Shown piece by piece: positions 50,155-61,500 of a DNA stretch of 64,000 bases. Under the pieces are notes generated by a model. The model searched no databases. It saw only the letters and a list, made by a program, of their open reading frames with translations, and was not told the DNA's origin. Within the stretch, counting starts at the first letter, position 1, and every line of letters starts with the position of its first letter. The translations under genes were made by a program, and so were the position numbers. Location of the stretch: positions 27,371 to 91,370 of the forward strand of contig JTDE01001322.1 of assembly GCA_014338405.1 (NCBI GenBank), written 5' to 3'. The stretch is from Paragonimus skrjabini miyazakii (taxonomy: Eukaryota; Platyhelminthes; Trematoda; Plagiorchiida; Troglotrematidae).

Positions 50155-51941
50155 TCACGAGGGCCTAACCAAAACATTATTTAATAAAGTTCATTGTTTC
50201 TGATAATCTGATGTTTTGTTCCATGAGGTTGCTAGAAAAAAGGAATTTTAATGTTTCCTTGTTACTGTCTCCGTTGGGATCGGCAAATGATTTTTGTCGG
50301 ACTTTTCGTAAATACACTCAAAACGTTCACCAAAGTAATGAAGAGGAAAAGGTAAAAATAGCTCATGTATTACACATGAAGACTGAAAAATCCCAGAAAC
50401 CCAACGGACATACAGATTGACACAAATCTTATTGCCTTTTGGGGGTGATCTAGGTGTAAAACAATACCCAGAAAACCGTGACTTAGATTGGCCTATTAGG
50501 ATGTTCCAGTTCAATGCGGTTTTAATCGGCCTAACTGGGTCGGCGAAATCATGAATTTAAACACCATGCTTCAGGATCACGAGATCCCAGCAGATGTTCT
50601 GTCAGAAAAGCTTACCTATCTGAGGCCCATGCATAATTTCCTGTTTCAGGAAGATTTTAACACAAACCATATAAGTGTTTAAACACGGGTGGATATCCTG
50701 ATGTTGTTTTTTTATTTCGATGCATGCACTTGGATTACGTCATATGGAAGAAGCCTTAGAGTGGAATCTTTCACTGATTTCACTCGAGATTCACTCTCCT
50801 TTTGTGATCTTTGTTATGTTTAAATAAGGTTTAGACTGAAAGAATTCCTTTGTTACACATATTACTGGGCCTATCTTGTGCACACCAACAGTTGACTTGT
50901 GACTGTGCAGTTGCTAATGGTGGCATGAAACTGTAAATGGCTATTTGTGATCCACCGATCAAGCAAATCCAAGTCGTTTTTACACACGCTCATATCCTGT
51001 TTAGCCTGCCAAACTCACCATGTTGTGTACCAACGTTGTTCTGTAGCGCTGGTAATCTGATAACACCTGTAAATGTAGATGCGTGATGAGAATGATGAAA
51101 AATAGCTGATTGCAATCTCGACTTTTTCTTAAGTGTCTGGCAAATCAACGGGTGTTATTTTGACAATCAATAAGATAAACCTGGCTTTTAAAATGTGTCG
51201 GAGTTTATTAAAGCTTTTTTAAATTACAACATGACCGAGTTTGTTTGCTTTTTGAAAATTTTTGACGAGACAAATTTAATATTCCAATAAAGTTTGATTA
51301 GTCATTTTACTTTCTTTAACGCTGTTGGAGCGTGAGTACTTTAGTTAAGAGGGTTTCAAGTGGTACGAAAGATTTCTCTCAAACGCTGGTGAATCAGGTT
51401 TACTTTTGTTACAAACCAAGACTTTGAATGTCCAATTACGAACCATTTCTGTCGTTATCCAGAACCAAATGGAGTCCGCAGATTGCTTCACAGCAGCTAT
51501 AAGAAATTTTTAGAAACTCAGTATACTTCAAGGTCTTGGCGTTGTGGTTCTGCAAGGCAGGGTAGCATACGCAATGTCTAATGGTAAGGATTAACAGGAA
51601 GCACACAACCGGTACCGTAGATTTTGTCAGTGATCAGGTATGCGTATACTGTTAACATCGATCAAATATCCAGCTGCAGAAACGGCAGACACTACATTTT
51701 TTGCCAGTAATTCAGTTGCGATAAACGACAAACGATTTCTCGGTTGTATGTAACTGATGAATTCTGACAACAAAAACTGGTTAAGCTGCCATGTATTGTA
51801 GAGTATAACCAAAATAATTAAGTGTAAAGTCCACCATCTTCTTAAGCGGCCACCATCTCAAAGTGAACGTTAAATTTTTCCAGAAGCCACTGATCCATCA
51901 CTATTCAACGGTAATTCAACCGAAAAACTTTCAAAGATAAC
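50155..51941. other. 5' flank of the aquaporin gene
   Basis: No upstream exon was identified. A pyrimidine-rich aaatttttccag ending at 51883 could be an acceptor for a 5' leader intron or for spliced-leader addition, which is common in trematodes. An in-frame TAA at about 51912 precedes the ATG. No other element was recognised. Confidence 0.4.
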
Positions 51942-52508
51942 ATGGGTGAAAACAGGACGCCATCTGCCGACAAAATGCCGCGGTTTGACTTTAAGCATTG
52001 CAGCCACATGATACGGATCTTTCTCGCTGAAATGATTGGCCTCGGAGTGGTTTGCTTTATGGTGATGATCTATCAAAATGGCCCGGTGGCTGGCCCCATT
52101 GTGGTCGGACTGGCGTTCACTTGGGTTGCCTGGGTGTTCGGACCAATTAGTGGAGCTCAGGTGAATCCGGCGGTCACCCTGGCTTTGTTTTTAACCAGAC
52201 GTCTGTCAGTCGTGTATACGATAATCTGCCTACTAGCACAGGTGATCGGGGCCATGGCTGGTGCATGGATTGGAAAAATTGCTGGCCCGGCTGCCTACGC
52301 TTCTAATAATACTCTGGGTCTGACGTTGCGCAATCCAGATATAAGCAGTGGACAAGCCGTAGGACTGGAAATGTTGGGAACTGCGTTGCTGATCTTATGT
52401 GTGCTGGGGATGTTGGATGAATTTCGCGCTCCGATCTGGGCTCAAGGTCATGTCACAATATTTCCTTTCGCCTTTGGAGTAACACAAGCATTGATAGCTT
52501 GTCTAATT
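51942..52508 (+). CDS. Aquaporin exon 1 (residues 1-189)
   Basis: 189 codons from ATG to the donor ATT|GTGAGT. Encodes the cytoplasmic N-terminus, helices 1-5 and the first NPA (codons 75-77). Reading past the donor gives only 20 more codons before TGA, all inconsistent with the family, which supports the splice. Confidence 0.9.
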
Positions 52509-55500
52509 GTGAGTTACTCATGTATACTTTATGTATTGACTGAAAACAGCTTTATGGCATTTTTAATGTGAACCTAAACAGAGCTATATTTTTTAAAGTT
52601 AACTTGGATAACGGCAGACTAATGTGTATCCACTAAGGCAAAAAGTTCCCAACTTATATGGTTATATCAGCAATTTAAATGTGAGGCAAACGGATTGATT
52701 GCTAACAATCAGACAAAGAAGCAGAAATGGGGATACAAACGCACAGATTTGTTTAGTGTTACAGTAACATGGACTTATCATAGGAGGCCAGAAATTTGGT
52801 AGCTGTTAATGCTCTTTTAAACTAGCAGTGAGAATAAAAAAAGAATCAAAAAACTTAAATTTTATGGTATCTTGAAGGAACGTTTTAACCGAAATGATCT
52901 TAGATAAAGAAACGAACGAGCTCAAATTGAATGAAGGTTATTTTTTTGGTTTGTTTAAAAAATGGAGCAACTCAATGATATACTACATAGTCAATTTTAC
53001 AGACTGATTTATAAACATGCTTTCTGTTTCGCTGTTGTTACCGAGGAGAGTTCTTCGTGGAAAAAACCCGATAGTAAACCGAGAACGTTATTGCATTTTC
53101 ACGGCTTGTGTTCATGAGAAGCTTATCAATTATTCTCAGTGTTGCTTAGTTTTCTTTTCTTCGGTGCATTTTTATTAGAAACAAAAAATGTTAAACTTAA
53201 ACACTATTTTTCCCCATTCAAGCCCTTCAGTGTAACGATCCTCAGGTGAGAAAGTGCTATTTGAACAAACCAATACACTCGTTTACTGGTTGATGTATAG
53301 GCTTTTGATTGATCCTAATTGAATACATCTGACAGTCGATCGCAGCATACACAATCAAGTAAACATTTTCGACCTACTGTTCCGAAACTAGGTACTAAAC
53401 GCACAACTATTAAGGTTAACGCAAACAAAGAGTACACATCCTTGTTCCAATTGAGCTTTGACACCTAATTTTAAGACATACATTTTAATACTGGCAAATC
53501 GCAAGCAGTTGTAACCGGATATAAAAATGTGGTATCTCCACTGCGAATGGACAGTGACACAATGGACAATGTGCTCGCCGTACAAACACACAGAAGAGAA
53601 TCCAGCTTCTGGTTGGGCAGTGAAATTTGTTACTGGTCAGGCTATCTGTAGATATACTGGAAGACTGAGGAAATTCGAGCAGTGTTCAATTCGTGTATCA
53701 GGTGCTAGCGACATCAGGTTAAACAATAATTATGTATACGGGAAAAAAATGTTATCAACACTTGACACAGTAGTTATCATATTTTATACGGACAACGAAA
53801 AATACGGGTTAACACAGTCACCAAGGTTTGGCAAATTCAGTATGAATCGAAGGCATAACGGGTAGCACAAAGTTGTGTGGTTTAACAGCCACACTCCAGT
53901 TGGTTCTCTTGCCGACTGGCTAACACCAGGTCGAACTAATTCAGATGAATATACTATTATGCGTGGTTGTATTGAATGTAAAGCCAGACCAGTTTCATCC
54001 ACTTAAATTTCAGAGAGGACAACGTGACTTTTAGATTAAAAGATGTTTTATTATACCAGTAAACAAAACCGGCAATTGTTGTAAACTTTTTCTTTGGACA
54101 TCTTTGTAGGCATCGATGCACTCGTAGTGTGTGCTGAAAATGTGTACATCTGTCGATTTAGTCAATCTAATTATGCGAAGAGCTAGATTTTTTGAACGTT
54201 GTATGCATACATTAGTTACGGTGAAAACCGGCAATATGAAGACAGTGGTGACCTGATAAAAAATGTTGGTATGCTGCGTGTACAATGTATAGATCTTAGT
54301 TTGTTCTCGAAGTTTGACAGACCCCATTGCGAGTTTATCAAAACGAGTACCTGGTAGGCAAACACATCAGGCTGACCTAGGTTTATTATTCAACTGGTCC
54401 GACCAACCTGGAATTATTTTTTCGGCTATCAATTTGTGTACATCACGCTAGCTTAATGAGATACAATAAGCTGCTGTTTAGGGTTTACTATACAAAATCG
54501 GTATCAATCTAATCCGAACGAAACAATTTCATTTACTGGTATATCGGAGCGCATCTGTTGTTATTGATTTGTCGTCCACAGAAGTCCACTTCCAACATGA
54601 GATACCACTTTATGTAGGGTAGCGTAACTGATTCTAACTATTCTACCATAAGAGACGATAAGACAATTTCTCAACAGAATACTGTTCACAACAGGGGGCA
54701 ATTTTTGACCATCGACCTTATTGAAGTAGTGACAAGTAGTGATACGTGGTATGAAATTTGGTTGAATATCACTCAAGACTGACCGCAACTGTCAAATTCC
54801 TATAAACCTTCTAGTCAACCAATTTCAAAAAGAAGCACTAGACTAAAATTTCGCCCCTATTTGAGTTCGTCAGTTGTGCTTGTCCATGCCACGGCCTGAA
54901 GTTAGAAAGACAGATGATGTGTTTCCTCTCAAGACAGTTGGGCAATCTGAGCATTACTCATAAATGATTGTGAATGAGCAGTAAATACGTTAGCCACAAA
55001 CTTCGGTACTCTCAAATCTTTTTCTCATTTCTTTTTCACCGCTCGACTTTAGATTGTATTAACTATCGAGCCGCTGTATTCTTGAACAAACTGGTCGTTT
55101 ATTAAGGAAGCTGTCGGCGTTCCCCGAATCATGCCCGTTGATGCACAAACATCCTTGTTGGTCACACTCGCTAACTAAGGTAGAAGGTTGAATTGTAACA
55201 ATGTAGCTCGACTTGGGATTGCTGATAACCAAAGATACCTCTGCGCCTATTAAAATGTGTCCGATCAGTAACTTGACACTTGCTATGTGGACCGCTCTCG
55301 TAACCGAGACGACAGAACCTGCTCCCTATGAATATGCGTGCGCACATTCCAGATTCCTACGGCACATTCCGTATGGTGCACTGATGGGTTTCACCTGCCG
55401 CACCGAATTGTGGACTAATCATACATTGATGATTAGTTTGTTCAATCTGCTACTTTCAACTTCCTGGCTGCATAATGTTGTGCTCATTAATGGATGGTTG

Positions 55501-58500
55501 CAGACGATGATAAACTGAGCCCGTTGGAGGATTCGTCTACAGATGAGGTCTACCAACTTTTAGACCAAACATAAACAAATAAAGCAGATTACCCAGCAAA
55601 TTAAACTGATGATGCTTAAAAAGGATCATTTGTATGCATAAGCAGGCGAGTAGTTTCGGTTAGTTAAGCGTTGTGTCTAGGTTGCGTGTACGGGCTACTC
55701 CATACCGTACGTGTAAACATTTTATGATATGCAAAGTCCATAGGGACAGCAGTAAATGGCCACCAAATACAGGTGACGAGTATTGGTGAGTTGATGATCT
55801 ATCTCCAGGTTACGTGAGAATACACGCGGCGATAATTTACTGGTGTTTCGAATTTCCTTAATGAACCATTTCTGGCAGCTGGGTGACAACCCAAAATCAA
55901 GACCAGTTTCTGGTGGCTTCTCTTTCGGAAAAAGATCAATGATTAACAAACGCCTACGTGCGTTAATATTGACGACCTCACGTTCATTCGAAATTTCTTA
56001 TTCACGCATTCTCCGACTGATGCAGGATTCTCCATTCCATTTTAGTACTTTATTTCGTTAAGCAAATGTGTCTTAATGATTTTCATTCATGTGGATATAA
56101 ATATTGATGAATGATCATCAAGGTGATGCGTGACATTTCGTACACTTTTGTTAATAATTGAACAGCAAACTAAGGCATCCCACTTCAAAAAACAAGTGTT
56201 ATACTTGAGCTTCGCTCCTGTTGGATCTTGTCAATAATGTATAGTTTTGCCAAGGTCGGGACTAGAACTCTGACTACGCTTTCATGCGTCCATCATATTG
56301 ACCACATAGTAGACACAACTGAACAATCATATGTGAAAACTGAGTGACATTTGCTGTTCAGTGGCGCCCAAGCTGCCCGATCGCCTTGAAAGGATACACA
56401 GTAACTGTCCTGTTAACTGCGTTCGGTGACCTCAAGGCTATTACTTCTTCTTGAGTTGAAATTGCAGAAATCCTTAATTTATTGAGCAGTATTTTGATTG
56501 TTGATAAGTAATGGAGGATTTGGTTGTTATATTGTTTGTAATATCTGTGCAGTTTATTGAAGTATATTTGAAAGCTGAAGCCTACGTTTCACCAACAACT
56601 TTATGTAGAGAGCGATAAATGTTTCAGCTGGCACATGTCCGCGGTGGTTATCGTGGTAGCGGGAAATGTAGTACTCAAGGCTAGACTTGTACGCTTTCAG
56701 TGTAGAAAAGTGAACAGCGCGACTGAAAGTAAAACGTAGGTTGTAGCTGTTGCACTTGATCCTCCGGCAACACGGTTGCAGTAGAGTCCAGGTAACGTAA
56801 ACATAGTCAGGCTGAGTGATGATTGTCCAATCAGAAAGAGTTATCTGACCCGGACAAATCGGTTGTAAAGTGACTTACTATGGGCAGTGCAATGGGAACA
56901 GAAACATGCACTGCATAAACGTAAGTGTGACTTGCGTTAACAAGCGGTAGGTAACAACCTACCCCCGGGCCCTGCTCTTCTTTCGTATGGATTCTGTACC
57001 GGGAACGGTGCAGTTCATTTATGCTGCTTGCTAAACGATTGCACAAGACATTTGCGAGTTACCAATGGTAGAGGTGTACGCGAGAATCTAAGGGCCAAAA
57101 ACTATCGATCTTGGCTAGAGTAAACAGTGGCATTCTGAGCAAGCTCACATGCCGCGGTTCGAAGTTCATCCCAGCTGTCTGAACCCCGTCACAAAGTACA
57201 AACAAACGTGGTAAAAGCGAAGTGTGTCTGTCCCACTAAATTACGGTTATCTGTGAATAAACGATCAGCGATTATCGACAAATTATCTACATATATTTAC
57301 ATATCAGAATTCCAATCAAAAGCAAAAACTACAGGTCATCTTGGCCTTCAGCAGGAGTCATTGGGCACATCTTTTACCCAAATGAATAAAAATCAGTACA
57401 ACTCAACCGAAGAATGCAATAAATAACAGTAGACTTGAAGATTACTTACGAGCCAACAGGCTGAACGCAGTGACAGAAAGTATTCTACAGCAAACGCAAA
57501 ATGAGTTCGTGGATGAATGCACGTAAACTGTTTTCTTGCAGGCCAGTCAAAATGTGTTCTTATGATAAGTTCCGTGTTGAGAGGGAAGACGAAATACTGT
57601 GTTGCTGAATGGAGTCTCTTGCAGTAAACAACGTTTGCATATTTAAATTCCAAAAGGGTTGATATTTCTGGCGTACTGAACTGATAATCGATAAAATGAG
57701 TGTAGACCACGTTTGCGAGGTTGTCCACTTTTGGAGGACCATTTCATTGAAAAAGCCTCATTATTTTGAGTTCAACTAAAAAGTTAAATTGACGAAAGGG
57801 TAGGTTACTCGTGTAGTGTCTCTGCCGTCCACAGTAAATAAGAATTTGCCCTCGGGATTTTCAACACTATTGCTGGTCTGGTAGCCCGGGTTGATTAATT
57901 TCTGTTTGGGCGCTCGCTCAGTTTGACAGTTAAATTAACAGCTTTATATAGCCAAGTTAGCTGGAATCAATAGCGAGTAGTAGTTTGAGCTCACTTGCTT
58001 GGCCGTTAGAATATGCAACGGAGCGTTCAAACCTACTTACGCGGTCCGTACTTTGGTTACATAGTTTTACCTATCACAACCTGTCGTTAAATTGCCTAGT
58101 TGTGCTATGACCCCAACTCTAAGTAAATGAATGTTCAAGAATGAGGTTGGGTTGTGAAGCTAAACGCTTGTCATTTCAAGCATCACGTCCGATTATGTTA
58201 ATAAATGTAGGCGTTGAAATGCCGTTCAAGGCCACCAACATCTGCGTTATTATATGACATTGCATGCAGATGCTGCACTGTATCTGGATGCTAACAAGAA
58301 ACAAGTAAAATCAGTTACTGGATCAGTGTTACAACAGGTTTGAAGGTACCACAGTCATCACTTCATATTATTGTGAACTACAACTTGTATTTTAAATCGT
58401 AGGTTAGCACTCAGAAATCGTCAACTGCATGAAAGAAGATTTTTCTACAGTCTACAGTTATACATAAGAACCTACGTTCGAATAAAGTAACAAATGTACA

Positions 58501-61500
58501 TCTTTTCAAAATTGTACGCGGGCCTTGTTGCAAAGAAGAATGACCGCAGTTACACACAGAAAATTGCTGACCGGGTTCAGGTGGTATGTTTTAGAGCATT
58601 TTGAGACACCCGTATCTGTCCAAAGCGTATTGTGTTAGGTCGGTGAATGTGTCATTGTGTGTTTCACGGTACACATTTGCCGAAACGTTATTTGTTGTAA
58701 ATCGTTCAAAAAAGACGTGAATGTAATCCAAGGAACCTAGCTCTGAAACATTTGCTGATTGCAATTTATCGTCTGTGATTACGTTAAACACGAATAAAAT
58801 TTCAGCATTTTGAAAGAATTGTTTGTCTGTTTACTTGTTTTGAACAGGGTTGTAACTTCTGACTAACAGGTTAATTTGTTGAAAACTCCCGAGGAGGAAA
58901 TAGTTTTGAAAAATATTCGAAATCATCCATGTTTTGCAAAAGGGCAATCTAGTAAACGATGTTGTGCTAGTTGACAATTTCTAAGAAATATTTATGGAAA
59001 TCATCTAGAAATACTTATGCGTTCAATAACTTTAACAGCCTTGCACACATATGATGTAATTTGAATTTAATCAGAATAGCAGAATAAACTAAATAAATTA
59101 CTTGTTTTTCAGGGTGGTCTAACGGGATCAAGTTTGAATCCAGCCAGAAGTCTTGGACCGGCAATTGTGAATCAGAACTTCATTGAAATTTGGGCAAGTT
59201 TACTTTCTAAATCTCACTGTTGATTATGACAAATTCTACACAATGGAGAGAACTAGTAAGAATGAGAGAAAGTTGCAATGATTAAGATCGAAATCAAATT
59301 TATTTTTTCAAATAAGGTCATTTGGCTTATTAAAGTTTTTATAATATTATCATTATTGGTGTTCTAATTACAACAGAACACCACCGGTAGACGATGCCCA
59401 CTGTTCGGTGGAATGTGCACCAAAGCTTCTAAAGGTATTCTGTCATTCTCAAACGCATGCTGTTAAATGGATAAAATGTGCATCAAATTAAGTTATATTG
59501 AGTTAGTAGCTGCCAATTCCATGGAACCTTGTTGAATATTGGAATAGCCATTTCGATGCTTTCTTGCCTCGTAAGCTCGTACAATTTTTGGAGCTAACTT
59601 TCGATTTTTTCTCAAAAGGTAGACAATGTTGACCAAGTCGTCACACACACAACAGTTTTAGCGTCTGCCCTGTTCTAAACAAATGTTTGACTTGATCACT
59701 GGTGTGCATACGGATTATATAATCCAAGACCTAGCGTACGCAAAGAGGTGAGATTGAATTCATCAGATGCCAACGGTTTATTCAGATCGATCGTCGCCTG
59801 TTAGGACACCATATTCAATATAAGAGTTATTCCTTGCTGAACCATGAAATTATGGGCATCATATGTGGAATAATAATGAAATTTTAGTCAGATATTCCTC
59901 GACCTGAATGAGAAATTCCTCTGGAGGAAAATGGCTGGCAACCAAGTCTTAGTGAAGCAAAAGTCAGAATGAAGACCACAGAAACCCCGTTGTCAGACTT
60001 CAGGATTAACACTAACGGAACTTCGACGACGGTATTTCCCTTTTCCACGCACGTAGTTGATAGCATGCTGAGACTGTTGTGTTTTTGCCATGCAGTTCGA
60101 CAGTAAATAATGTCACTGTGAAAAGCGATAAGCTTCAGGATAAGCTGAACATAAGCAAACGGATTAGAAGTCAATTGGAGAAGTTTCCCAATTCAGCTGA
60201 CCAACAAATTGCGAATTTCAAGGTGAACATTAACCCACAATTAATCGCAGATTTCGAATTCCCATAGACATTCCAGTCGGCTCTTTTCGAAAACAAGCAC
60301 TAGACTCCAGTTTTGCTCTCATTAGAGCTCGTCGGTAGTGTATATCCTTGCCACTGCCGGGACTAGAACTCTGGCTACGCTTTCATGAGGCAACCGTGTT
60401 GACCACTGTGCCATTGACCTCACATTAGGCACGACCGAATTATCATGTGTGAACGCTCAACCACTTTCGTTTGTGAGTAATGATCAGGTTGTCCAATCGC
60501 CTCAATAGGAGGTACATTTACTGTCTGTTAACTCCAATCGATAATCCCGCGATCATCAGTAATCTAAAATATCGCCTAACAAGTTTAATGAGATCGGAGA
60601 TGTCTACCTATTTAGGAAGTCCTAACCGATGGATGTAATTCCGAAACTGTCCTGAAGAATGCATTATTTCCCAACTGGTCAAACCGTTATTCGCTCAACT
60701 TGCATTGATGTATTATCAAAATCACTTTCACAATGTTAGTATTACATGAAAAAGCATTTTACCGAGTGACATGAACTTACAGTTTCATGTCGAGATTATG
60801 TAACTTTTTTCCGCTACGAGATACGACATAACGTTAAAAATATTTGGGAAAGGTTGGAACATAAGACAGAAAACAAACCGCTTTGTGCTAGCCTGTTCAG
60901 TATTTGTTACCATTTAACGGCATACTAACATGTAGGCTGGAATATTACTAGGTTACCCAGGTTTGTACAAAATTGAAGTTGATTCATGAATGCCAAAGAT
61001 TATGATCAAGTTAAAAAAATATGAAGTTGCAGACCATATTTACAGGATAGCATTCAGTTAATTACAGTTTTAAGAGGCTCCAAAACCTGGTTGGGCGTAG
61101 TTTGCATCTTTTCGTGTTTCGACATAAGAGCCTTCAGTTCATATTGCAAGGGTGTCATTTATTTCGGTGCGTTTAGGTATTCATGCACTGGCCAAACTTC
61201 ATAATGAGGGCCATGCTTGGACTGCATCGTTTACTTGTTCTTGAGTATGGTTGGTGAGCCTAAGTTTGCTGTGATTCAGAGAACAAAAATATTGTTGAAG
61301 AAACCGTGCACTGTATACCTTAGTCAAGTGTTGCTCAGAAGTTAACTGCTAGAGTGACCGAAGAACATTGTACACGGACGGATTTATGTACCGTCGCGAC
61401 CCACCCTGTAGGTAGTGCGTACGCAAGCTGGTTCGACAGACAACCGAGATGGTCCTGAGAAATGCGACCTACTGCTTATACCAAAAGTGCATCTATTGTG

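Larger units (their letters stand above)
52509..59112 (+). other. Aquaporin intron 1 (6,604 nt)
   Basis: GTGAGT at the 5' end, and tgtttttcag at the 3' end. It contains SINE-A copies at 54815-54915 and 56165-56520, both antisense to the gene. Open frames inside, such as 53527-53865 and 55213-55518, have no recognisable content and are treated as chance. Confidence 0.85.

Noticed and set aside
55213..55518. A 101-codon frame inside aquaporin intron 1 as an additional exon
   Set aside because: It does not begin with ATG, does not match any part of the MIP family, and the three-exon model is already complete.
57060..57175. A ggttcgaagttc stretch near 57153 resembling a tRNA B box, with a loose A-box-like sequence upstream
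   Set aside because: No cloverleaf could be drawn, spacing is too long, and the surrounding sequence does not match either SINE family.
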